Part shown: positions 1 to 5,046 of the stretch, piece by piece | How the letters are laid out: each line of letters begins with the position of its first letter | Position numbering within the stretch: the stretch's first letter is position 1 | Assembly: GCA_018056825.1 (NCBI GenBank) | Contig: JAGPEW010000028.1 | Span: forward strand, 1 to 7,997 | Direction: 5' to 3' | Length of the DNA stretch: 7,997 nucleotides | From: Candidatus Sordicultor aquaticus | Lineage (GTDB): Bacteria; Atribacterota; Atribacteria; Atribacterales; Caldatribacteriaceae | Translations under genes and position numbers: made by a program | Notes under the pieces: model-generated | Seen by the model: only the letters and a program-made list of their open reading frames with translations | Told to the model about the DNA's origin: nothing | The model's database searches: none

Positions 1-147
1 GTGCCCATTACATTATGAGCTACTAAATTGGAGAAGAACCGAAAATTTTAATGGGGGAAAACATTTTATCTTCGATTGCAAGTAGACGATGAAGAAAAAG
101 TTGCGATTTGCCATTCATTTCATCTCCCCAAATATCCCATGAAATGA
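1..147 (+). pseudogene. C-terminal remnant of a small unidentified protein, possibly the toxin partner of the next gene
   Basis: The reading frame ending in TGA at 145-147 encodes a protein-like tail from about position 52 (TFYLRLQVDDEEKV then AICHSFHLPKYPMK), with alternating hydrophobic residues like paired beta strands. The same frame has stops at 16-18 and 49-51. Frame 2 over positions 2-60 stays open and reads plausibly (HYELLNWRRTENF), which suggests a frameshift near 55-65. The gene is cut by the window edge, so no start can be assigned. It ends just upstream of a strong SD and the antitoxin-like pseudogene, and MqsA/YgiT-type antitoxins usually follow a small toxin gene. The toxin role is inferred from position only; I do not recognise the family. 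Chance coding in AT-rich DNA is the alternative. Confidence 0.3.
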
Positions 148-153
148 CCCCTT

Positions 154-167
154 AAGAAGGAGGAGAG
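154..167 (+). promoter_or_regulatory. Strong Shine-Dalgarno without a usable start codon
   Basis: The purine-rich run AAGAAGGAGGAGAG contains a full GGAGG core. The sequence following it (GTAAAAAACAG) has no ATG, GTG or TTG at a normal distance in the antitoxin frame, and that frame has a TAA at 172-174. This looks like the preserved binding site of a gene whose initiation codon has been lost, supporting the pseudogene call downstream. Confidence 0.5.
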
Positions 168-174
168 TAGGTAA

Positions 175-564
175 AAAACAGTTTATTGCCTTCCTTATCA
201 CAAGACCGTTGAGGCTGATGTGGTAGAGAGGAGGGAAACCTATGTTGTAAAGGGTGAACAATTTGAAGTTCTTGCTCAAGTTGCAGTCTGCCCACAATGT
301 AACCAGGACCTCTATAATGATGAACTGGATTCTAATACTCACCAATTAGTCTTTAATTAATACCGGCAGAAACATGGTCTTCTGTCATCAGAAGAAATTC
401 GTAAGATCCGTGAACGATATGAGTTAAGCCAGAAAGCATTTTCTCGATTACTCGGTTTTGGGGAAGTGACTATCCATCGTTATGAATTGGGTTCGATTCA
501 AGAGAAAACTCACGTCATTATTATTCGTCAAGCTGAAGATGTGGATTTTATAAAGCAGCGGTAA
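175..564 (+). pseudogene. Decayed MqsA/YgiT-type antitoxin (zinc-finger-like part plus helix-turn-helix)
   Basis: One frame (codons at 184, 187 and so on) reads YCLPYHKTVEADVVERRETY, then VAVCPQCNQDLYNDELD, an in-frame TAA at 358-360, and then YRQKHGLLSSEEIRKIRERY and ELSQKAFSRLLGFGEVTIHR, ending at TAA 562-564. The order is that of YgiT-type antitoxins: Cys-rich N-terminal zinc-binding part, a short linker with GLLS/TPEEI, then an XRE-like helix-turn-helix (about 424-486) with the characteristic LLG-x-GEVTIHRYE. Three features show it is broken. No start codon lies in frame near the SD. The first CxxC is disordered (C-L-P-Y-H) while the second (CPQC) is intact. A stop separates the two domains. 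The C-terminus also ends soon after the DNA-binding part. Family assignment is by motif recognition. An internal restart could leave a free DNA-binding fragment, but no good start is visible. Confidence 0.75.
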
Positions 565-686
565 GAGAATAATCCAAAAGTGGTTAGTTAATATATAGCC
601 TAGTTTCTCCGAGGTTATTTAAAAATTCTTCTCCTTTATACCTATCATTCTACTGCTATACCCCATTTTGCCATTGCTTATATTTT

Positions 687-713
687 TCATGGCGAGAAGC
701 GACGTGACGGTCT
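687..713 (+). repeat. Relic of a dispersed 'GCGAG...AAGCGACGTG' type intergenic repeat
   Basis: The stretch reads TCATGGCGAGAAGCGACG followed by TGACGGTCT. It resembles, from memory, the common bacterial intergenic repeat of the form TCATTGCGAGGAGC...GCGACGTGGCAATCT, with an internal deletion and a few substitutions. This is recognition by eye, not a database match, and a single copy cannot prove repeat status. Confidence 0.4.
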
Positions 714-770
714 AACTTTTCATTGAACTTCAACAAACTTTAAAAGGCAAATTAAATTGGATTAAAAATC

Positions 771-812
771 GGGATCACTACGCCATACGAAAAAACGAGG
801 CTCGTGATAGCA
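771..812. repeat. Imperfect inverted repeat, possible second dispersed-repeat relic
   Basis: ATCAC (774-778) pairs with GTGAT (804-808), and GCC (782-784) with GGC (799-801), around an A-rich loop. The ends look like variants of the GGATTGCC.../...GCAATGACA ends of the dispersed repeat suspected just upstream, which would make the two a decayed pair. The stem is short and the assignment tentative. Confidence 0.3.
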
Positions 813-864
813 AAAGAAGAGGGAGGTTATATGGGAGCATTTCCCTTTTTATAGTCGTTAGAAC

Positions 865-895
865 CATTCGGGAATGACGAAAAAAAGGAGGGAGA
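865..895 (+). repeat. Isolated partial copy of the 40-bp repeat unit
   Basis: TTCGGGAATGAC at 867-878 is identical to the core of units in the tandem array at 7873-7997 (for example 7890-7901). The following AG-rich tail (GGAGGGAGAG at 887-896) resembles the array's GGGGTGGAGAG. The core sits in a CATTC-GG-GAATG inverted repeat (865-876). It shows the unit is dispersed and not confined to the array. Confidence 0.55.
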
Positions 896-911
896 GTTGG
901 GGTAGCTCAAG

Positions 912-923
912 ACCTTTAAAGGT
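912..923. promoter_or_regulatory. Perfect 12-bp palindrome ACCTTTAAAGGT, possible regulator site
   Basis: The dodecamer is fully self-complementary and lies about 75 bp upstream of the -35 element of the regulator promoter. Its arms contain CTTTA/TAAAG, resembling the CTAAAG/CTTTAG half-sites seen near the two candidate transcription starts of the locus. It could be an auxiliary operator or an unrelated symmetric site. There is no second copy in the window. Confidence 0.3.
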
Positions 924-997
924 AGACATACTTCTGAGCATAAGAAGAAATTATGTTCTGTAAAAATTTAGGATTTTCCAAATATTCCCAGTTTCTC

Positions 998-1027
998 TTG
1001 ACAATCTTTATTTAATTATTGTAAAAT
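998..1027 (+). promoter_or_regulatory. Sigma70-type promoter for the regulator and GH4 genes
   Basis: A perfect -35 hexamer TTGACA (998-1003) is followed after 18 bp by TAAAAT (1022-1027), five of six matches to TATAAT. The expected transcription start is near 1034, giving a short leader before the ATG at 1063. The surrounding DNA is very AT-rich. This is the best promoter in the window. Confidence 0.75.
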
Positions 1028-1029
1028 TT

Positions 1030-1039
1030 GCTAAAGTTT
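1030..1039 (+). promoter_or_regulatory. Candidate operator half-site GCTAAAGTTT for autorepression
   Basis: The 9-mer CTAAAGTTT (1031-1039) begins 4 bp after the -10 element and covers the expected transcription start, a position where a bound repressor would block RNA polymerase. The same 9-mer occurs inverted (AAACTTTAG, 3530-3538) within a near-palindrome in front of the binding-protein gene. Only one half-site is clear here; the other side is an A-run. LacI-family proteins commonly regulate their own operon, but binding here is inferred. Confidence 0.35.
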
Positions 1040-1062
1040 AAAAAATTTTATAAAGGTGTAAA

Positions 1063-2079
1063 ATGGCTAAATTAAAAGAAATAGCTGAAAAAGCAAATGT
1101 TTCGGTTGCTACAGTTTCCCATGTAATAAATGGTACTCGTCCCGTGAGCGATACTCTCTGCAAAAGAGTTTTAGAAGCTATGAAAGAACTAGGAGCGGAA
1201 GTTAACATTTCTCCCCCCAAAAATGAGCCATCACATCTTATAGCTATGGTTATAGATGATATATTTAACCCCTTTTTTACCGAAGTTTTCGCTGCAGCAG
1301 AAAGCACTGCTCGTACTATTGGTTATCATCTTCTTCTCTTGCCTATAGAGAAAGACCCTGATACTTTTTATCTTCAGGATTTGGGAGATAGAAAAGTTGA
1401 TGGTTTTATATTAGCTACTCGCTTAAGTTTATCTCACCTTAAGAAATTTTTATCGACTCAAATTCCTCTGGTTTTTTTAGGGGGAGTTTTGGATAGTCCT
1501 TTTTCTCGGTGTATTCTTTTTCCTGACGAAGAGGGAGCTTATCTTGCTACTCGCCACTTGGTGGAATTAGGTCATTATCGGATTCTCTGTGTAGGTGGTT
1601 CTTCTAAGAGTTCTCTTTTTAATGATCGATTTGAGGGTTATAAACGAGCTTTGAGAGAGAAACAAATCCCCATAGACCCTCAGTTAATGGTGGAAATCAC
1701 TCCTACTTTTGAAGAGGCTTATAAATTGGGATTAAAATATCTTTCTGCTCCTGAAAATCAAATAAGCGCTGTTTTTGCTCAAAATGACCCGACTGCTTGT
1801 GGAATTATGGTTGCTGCTCAAGAGTTGGGTAGAAAAATTCCAGAAGATTTATCAGTGGTGGGTTTTGATAATACCTTTTTTACCCAATTAACCTGTCCTT
1901 CTTTGACCTCAATAGAAATTCCTAAAAAGTTAATTGGCAAACGTTCAATAGAACTACTAGTTCGCTTGATGCACGGTAATGAAGTGCAGTCCTATGTGAT
2001 TGAAGAGGTAAAGTTGGTAGAGAGGAAATCTACTACGTTTTTTCAGAAAAACAATGTGGGAGGTGTAAAGATTGAGTAA
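1063..2079 (+). CDS. LacI-family transcriptional regulator of the sugar locus
   Basis: A 338-residue protein of normal LacI-family length, probably a sugar-responsive repressor of this locus. The N-terminus (about 4-23, LKEIAEKANVSVATVSHVIN) is the LacI helix-turn-helix, with recognition helix around 15-23. Residues 58-338 form the periplasmic-binding-protein-like effector domain, with the usual DIFNPFF near 66-72, DRFEGYKRAL, FAQNDPTACG, the IPEDLSVVGFDN segment and PSLTSIEIP. Odd point: the linker (about 44-58) reads AEVNISPPKNEPSHL, shorter than usual and with three prolines in place of the canonical PNxxARSLR hinge helix. The start is ATG after AAAGGTG (1053-1059). The stop overlaps the next gene by 8 nt, implying translational coupling. 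The inducer is unknown; a product or substrate of the neighbouring GH4 enzyme is the likely candidate. Confidence 0.93.
   Translation: MAKLKEIAEKANVSVATVSHVINGTRPVSDTLCKRVLEAMKELGAEVNISPPKNEPSHLIAMVIDDIFNPFFTEVFAAAESTARTIGYHLLLLPIEKDPDTFYLQDLGDRKVDGFILATRLSLSHLKKFLSTQIPLVFLGGVLDSPFSRCILFPDEEGAYLATRHLVELGHYRILCVGGSSKSSLFNDRFEGYKRALREKQIPIDPQLMVEITPTFEEAYKLGLKYLSAPENQISAVFAQNDPTACGIMVAAQELGRKIPEDLSVVGFDNTFFTQLTCPSLTSIEIPKKLIGKRSIELLVRLMHGNEVQSYVIEEVKLVERKSTTFFQKNNVGGVKIE
2058..2074 (+). promoter_or_regulatory. RBS fixing the TTG start of the GH4 gene
   Basis: GGGAGGTG (2058-2065) lies 6 nt before TTG at 2072-2074, inside the last codons of the regulator. This supports the TTG start and gives a normal-length N-terminus just before the nucleotide-binding glycine motif. 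No ATG or GTG lies in frame nearby. Confidence 0.75.
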
Positions 2080-3454
2080 AAGAGCAAAAATAACAGTAGT
2101 TGGAGCAGGAAGCGCAGCTTTTGGTCTGTCAACTTTAGTGGGAATACTGCGTCACCCTGCTTTGCAAGGAGCTGAGCTATTTTTGCATGACATCAATGAA
2201 AATGGTTTAGGAAAAATTAGGGAATTGGCAGAGAAAATGAATAAATCATGGGGTTCCGGTATAAAAATTAACAGTTCCGTAGAGAGGAGCAAAGCTCTGG
2301 AGGGAGCAGATTTTGTAATTCTCTCTATTGCCATTGACCGGGAAAAATGCTGGGGGTTAGATCGAGATATTGCTCTTCGTTATGGTATTAACCATTATGC
2401 TGAAAATGGAGGACCGGGTGCTTTTGCTCACACAGCCCGTAATTTATCGGTTATTATGCCCATTCTTCAGGATATGGAGAAATACTGTCCCGAAGCCTGG
2501 CTTTTGAATTTTACTAACCCGGTTCCCAAGATATGTACTGCAGCTAATTTATATTCCAATATAAAGACCATTGGCATCTGCCACCAGATTAATTTTGGCT
2601 ATTATATTTTAGCTACTCTTTTTGCCAATGAATTAGATTTGCATCTCCCTCGAGACTTTAGCTTTCGGTGGAATGACCAATCTTTATCTCTTTTTCGAAT
2701 TATAGCTAGAAACGCTAAAGAAAAGTTTCTTATCCGGGCTTGGGGACTAAATCACTTCACCTGGATGGTAAACGTAACAGAAAAAGAAACAGGAAGAGAT
2801 ATGTACCCTGAGATTGAAAAAAGGATGGAAACTCTTCCCTCCTCCTTTGAACCTTTGACTCAGGAAGTTTTTCGGATTTTTGGTCTTTTACCGGTTCCTG
2901 GAGATTGCCATCTCTGTGAATATCTTCCCTACACCCACAACGTGAATCGTAAAACCTGGGAAAGATACGATATTCAGATGTACGATTTTGAATGGGCGGA
3001 AAAAGGGAGGCAAAAAATGTGGGAAAGAATTGAAAGAGTAATAGAAGGAAAAGAGTCTCTGGAAGGATGGGAAGAAGTAGAAACAGAAAGAGGAGAATTT
3101 ATTATTGCTGGAATATTGAAGAACCTCAATTCTTATGAAAAGGCAGTAAATATCCCCAATCGAGGCTATATAGTTAATCTACCCGATGAAGTAATAGTTG
3201 AAGTCCCAGCAATTTTGGGTAGTGAAGGACCGATAGGTTTGGGAGGGTGCGAACTTCCTGAGTCTATTGCTGAGCTATGTCGGAGACAAGCTCTTATAAA
3301 TGAGCTAGTGGTGAGAGCTATTGTGGAGGAAGACCGAAAATTAGCTCAAGAGGCTTTTGCTCTAGACCCCATGATTGATGACCTTGAAGTAGCTAAAAAA
3401 CTTCTGGATGATTACTTAAAGACTTTTGAGCCTTATTTAAGTTTTAAGTTATAG
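2072..3454 (+). CDS. Family 4 glycoside hydrolase (NAD+- and metal-dependent alpha-glycosidase type)
   Basis: A 460-residue cytoplasmic enzyme with GH4 signatures throughout. The N-terminal Rossmann motif is G11-A-G13-S with D40 for the NAD ribose. ENGGPGAFAHTARN lies at 111-124 and LLNFTNPVP at 144-152. The metal-site cysteine C170 is in the motif C-H-Q-I (170-173), and the second metal ligand is H228 in WGLNHFTW. GDCHLCEYLPY (277-287) and a C-terminal NIPNRGYIVNLPDEVIVEVP segment complete the pattern. GH4 enzymes oxidise C3 of the glycone with NAD+, eliminate the aglycone and re-reduce the product, needing a divalent metal. The CH motif and ABC-type neighbours argue for an unphosphorylated substrate; phospho-glycosidases of this family usually have CN at this place. 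CHQI is not a specificity motif I know (CHEV, CHSV and CHG types are described), so the substrate is left open. It is probably controlled by the overlapping regulator gene. Confidence 0.93.
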   Translation: MSKRAKITVVGAGSAAFGLSTLVGILRHPALQGAELFLHDINENGLGKIRELAEKMNKSWGSGIKINSSVERSKALEGADFVILSIAIDREKCWGLDRDIALRYGINHYAENGGPGAFAHTARNLSVIMPILQDMEKYCPEAWLLNFTNPVPKICTAANLYSNIKTIGICHQINFGYYILATLFANELDLHLPRDFSFRWNDQSLSLFRIIARNAKEKFLIRAWGLNHFTWMVNVTEKETGRDMYPEIEKRMETLPSSFEPLTQEVFRIFGLLPVPGDCHLCEYLPYTHNVNRKTWERYDIQMYDFEWAEKGRQKMWERIERVIEGKESLEGWEEVETERGEFIIAGILKNLNSYEKAVNIPNRGYIVNLPDEVIVEVPAILGSEGPIGLGGCELPESIAELCRRQALINELVVRAIVEEDRKLAQEAFALDPMIDDLEVAKKLLDDYLKTFEPYLSFKL

Positions 3455-3480
3455 GAGGTGATGTGAAAGAGTTTGGCTAA
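3451..3480 (+). promoter_or_regulatory. Orphan consensus Shine-Dalgarno followed by minimal ORFs
   Basis: AGGAGGTGAT (3453-3462) matches ten consecutive bases of the usual complement of the 16S rRNA 3' end, starting right after the GH4 stop. What follows is ATG-TGA (3461-3466) or GTG-AAA-GAG-TTT-GGC-TAA (3463-3480), and no longer gene. It may be the remnant of a lost gene, a ribosome stand-by site, or a site whose occupancy protects the mRNA between the GH4 and binding-protein genes. Confidence 0.45.
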
Positions 3481-3491
3481 GACCGAAAGAA

Positions 3492-3518
3492 TTGACCAGG
3501 TGTAATTCAGGTGATAAT
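3492..3518 (+). promoter_or_regulatory. Possible promoter for the transporter genes
   Basis: TTGACC (3492-3497) and GATAAT (3513-3518) each match five of six consensus bases but are only 15 bp apart, shorter than optimal. No intrinsic terminator separates the GH4 and binding-protein genes, so read-through from the upstream promoter is equally possible. The placement just before a near-palindromic candidate operator favours a real start. Confidence 0.35.
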
Positions 3519-3523
3519 TGGTG

Positions 3524-3538
3524 CTAAGGAAACTTTAG
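3524..3538. promoter_or_regulatory. Candidate operator CTAAGG-AAA-CTTTAG
   Basis: A 15-bp near-palindrome: CTAAGG (3524-3529) and CTTTAG (3533-3538) are complementary except at one G-T position, around a 3-bp centre. It starts 5 bp after the candidate -10 (GATAAT), near the expected transcription start. Its right side, read on the other strand, is CTAAAGTTT, identical to the element after the regulator's own -10 (1031-1039). This is the expected arrangement for one repressor controlling two starts. It lacks the central CG typical of many LacI-family operators, and the regulator's hinge is also atypical. Confidence 0.4.
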
Positions 3539-3555
3539 TATGATTGATTTCTAAA

Positions 3556-3576
3556 GAGGAGGAGGTAATAAAAGTG
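3556..3576 (+). promoter_or_regulatory. RBS fixing the GTG start of the binding-protein gene
   Basis: GAGGAGGAGGT (3556-3566) is 7 nt before GTG (3574-3576). The in-frame TTG at 3544 has no SD and would add ten acidic or polar residues before the signal peptide. The ATG at 3601 would remove the basic n-region. GTG 3574 is therefore the preferred start. Confidence 0.85.
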
Positions 3577-4869
3577 AGATTGAATCGATATATTGTTACC
3601 ATGTGTAGTCTGATTATCGCTATATTTTTATTCGGTAGCCTGGTGATAGCCCAAGAAAAGATTGTAATTACTGTAGCTGCCGGAGCAGTGGGCCAGGAAT
3701 TGGAGCTTACCAGGGAAGCAGCTCAACGCTATATGGAAGCCCACCCTGATGTGGAAGTACGGGTAATCGACACTCCTGATTTGGCAACTGACCGCTACGG
3801 GCTATATCTCCAGTTCTTCGAAGCCCGCAGATCAGATATCGATGTCTATCAGATAGATGTGATCTGGCCGGGAGACCTGGCTGAGCATCTTTTAGATCTG
3901 TACGAATTTGGAGCAAAAGAAGTTGTTAATGAACACTTTCCGGCTATCATCGAGAATAATACCGTTGACGGACGATTGGTGGGAATACCCTGGTTTACTG
4001 ATGGTGGTCTTCTCTATTATCGGACTGACCTTCTGGAAAAATATGGTTTAGAAATACCCAAAACTTGGGCTGAACTTGAGGAAACCGCTAAGATTATCCA
4101 AGAAGGTGAACGGGCGGAAGGCAAAGAAGATTTCTGGGGATTCGTCTGGCAGGGTAATGCCTATGAAGGTCTCACCTGCAATGCTTTGGAGTGGATTTAT
4201 AGTAATGGTGGTGGCACCATCATTAGCCCAGATGGCGTAATTAACGTTAACAATCCCAACGCTATAGAAGCCATCGAAATGGCCGCACGCTGGGTGGGCA
4301 CTATTAGCCCCTCGGGGGTAACTGGCTTTGCTGAAGAAGATGCTCGGAGCATTTTCCAATCTGGTAATGCTGCCTTTATGCGCAATTGGCCTTATGCCTA
4401 TGCTTTGGGACAATCTGAAGAAAGCGTAATAGCTGGGAAGTTTGACGTTGCGCCTCTACCTGCTGGGAAATCTGGCCACGGTGCCGCAACATTAGGTGGC
4501 TGGCAGTTAGCCGTGAGCAAATATAGCAACAACTCGGAAATAGCTGCTGATGTGGCCCTGTTTATGGCTTCTCATGAAGAGCAGAAAATCCGGGCCATCA
4601 AGGGGTCTTTTACTCCTACTATTATGGTTCTTTACGAAGATCCTGAAGTTTTGGAAGCTACTCCCTTCTTTGCTACTCTTTACGATGTATTAATCAATGC
4701 TGTGGCACGTCCCTCCACGATAACCGCTCCTAGTTACAATGAAGTATCTACCTTATTCTTTCGGGCTGTGCACTCAGTGCTTACCGGCACTAAAGATGCA
4801 ACTAGTGCTCTTGAAGAATTGGAACTGGAGCTCCAGGCACTTACCGGCTTTGAAGTTGGGGAACCATAA
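3574..4869 (+). CDS. CUT1-type ABC transporter, sugar (oligosaccharide) solute-binding protein
   Basis: A 431-residue exported protein that would bind an oligosaccharide or glycoside and deliver it to the permease pair downstream. Residues 1-26 form a Sec signal peptide: basic R2 and R5, hydrophobic core about 10-25, and V-I-A before a likely cut at A26/Q27. No cysteine follows the core, so it is a soluble periplasmic protein, not a lipoprotein, which suggests a diderm cell. The mature part has family 1 (MalE/UgpB-like) features: DVYQIDVIWPGDLAEHLLDL, the WFTDGGLLYYRTDLLEKYGL segment with KTWAEL, ALEWIYSNGG, AFMRNWPYAYALG and a C-terminal GGWQLAVSKYS. The overall look is closest to trehalose/maltose-type binding proteins, but the ligand cannot be read from sequence. 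A strong terminator directly follows, so it can be made in excess over the permeases. Confidence 0.92.
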   Translation: MRLNRYIVTMCSLIIAIFLFGSLVIAQEKIVITVAAGAVGQELELTREAAQRYMEAHPDVEVRVIDTPDLATDRYGLYLQFFEARRSDIDVYQIDVIWPGDLAEHLLDLYEFGAKEVVNEHFPAIIENNTVDGRLVGIPWFTDGGLLYYRTDLLEKYGLEIPKTWAELEETAKIIQEGERAEGKEDFWGFVWQGNAYEGLTCNALEWIYSNGGGTIISPDGVINVNNPNAIEAIEMAARWVGTISPSGVTGFAEEDARSIFQSGNAAFMRNWPYAYALGQSEESVIAGKFDVAPLPAGKSGHGAATLGGWQLAVSKYSNNSEIAADVALFMASHEEQKIRAIKGSFTPTIMVLYEDPEVLEATPFFATLYDVLINAVARPSTITAPSYNEVSTLFFRAVHSVLTGTKDATSALEELELELQALTGFEVGEP

Positions 4870-4874
4870 AAACC

Positions 4875-4909
4875 AAAACTCCAGTCTCGTCAAGGGACTG
4901 GAGTTTTTT
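4875..4909 (+). terminator. Strong intrinsic terminator between binding protein and permeases
   Basis: AAAACTCCAGTC (4875-4886) and GACTGGAGTTTT (4896-4907) form a perfect 12-bp stem with a 9-nt loop, running into a T6 tract (4904-4909). It begins 6 bp after the binding-protein stop. No clear promoter follows before the permeases, so partial read-through probably sets their lower level, as is usual for ABC importers. Confidence 0.88.
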
Positions 4910-4947
4910 CATCGGGTTTATGGTGAAACGTACAAGGGAAAATAAAA

Positions 4948-4957
4948 GGAGAGGAGG
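4948..4957 (+). promoter_or_regulatory. RBS of the candidate leader ORF
   Basis: GGAGAGGAGG provides two overlapping SD cores about 11 nt upstream of TTG 4969 (5 nt upstream of an in-frame ATT at 4963). It is far stronger than the GGAG (5033-5036) directly before the permease, which implies ribosomes load here first. Confidence 0.5.
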
Positions 4958-4968
4958 CGGGAATTCGG

Positions 4969-5046
4969 TTGCCTTTTTCTGCTATTAGTTTAGTTTTTCA
5001 TAAACGCCAGGCTAAAAGCTTTGCTGGTAATCGGAGAAAACTATGA
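4969..5046 (+). CDS. Candidate 25-residue leader peptide coupled to the first permease
   Basis: TTG 4969 opens a 25-codon frame (about LPFSAISLVFHKRQ, then AKSFAGNRRKL) that ends with TGA at 5044-5046, overlapping the permease ATG as ATGA. A strong SD precedes it at somewhat long spacing, and the peptide is basic. The ATGA junction is a classic translational-coupling arrangement, so ribosomes ending here could restart on the permease. It may serve only as a loading device, or be a chance frame. No family is recognised and no poly-codon run suggests amino-acid attenuation. Confidence 0.35.
   Translation: MPFSAISLVFHKRQAKSFAGNRRKL

Larger units (their letters stand above)
565..997. other. Non-coding spacer with decayed repeats, no intact gene
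   Basis: No open frame here has convincing protein character. The stretch contains two relics resembling widespread dispersed intergenic repeats (687-713 and about 771-812), one partial copy of the repeat that forms the tandem array at the far end (865-895), and a perfect 12-bp palindrome (912-923). It separates the decayed antitoxin module from the sugar operon. No rho-independent terminator was seen after the pseudogene. Confidence 0.7.

Noticed and set aside
115..345. 76-residue minus-strand frame
   Set aside because: It lies opposite the antitoxin-like pseudogene, has no RBS, and its composition reads as the complement of that gene.
771..872. Open frame reading RDHYAIRKNEARDSKRRGRL as a possible small basic protein
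   Set aside because: No start with an SD, no family resemblance, and it spans repeat-like sequence.
3544..3573. TTG start giving a 441-residue binding protein
   Set aside because: No SD precedes it, and it would put ten polar and acidic residues before the signal peptide; GTG 3574 has a strong SD at proper spacing.
4048..4413. 121-residue minus-strand frame inside the binding-protein gene, and other antisense frames within the operon genes
   Set aside because: These are shadows of well-supported genes on the plus strand, without SD sequences or recognisable domains.
4739..4945. 68-residue plus-strand frame across the end of the binding-protein gene
   Set aside because: It overlaps the gene in another frame and runs through the terminator hairpin; no RBS or family features.
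5011..5024. GCTAAAAGCTTTGC as a third copy of the candidate operator
   Set aside because: It has an AAAGCTTT palindrome and a CTAAA start but does not match the half-site spacing, has no promoter next to it, and lies within the candidate leader ORF.
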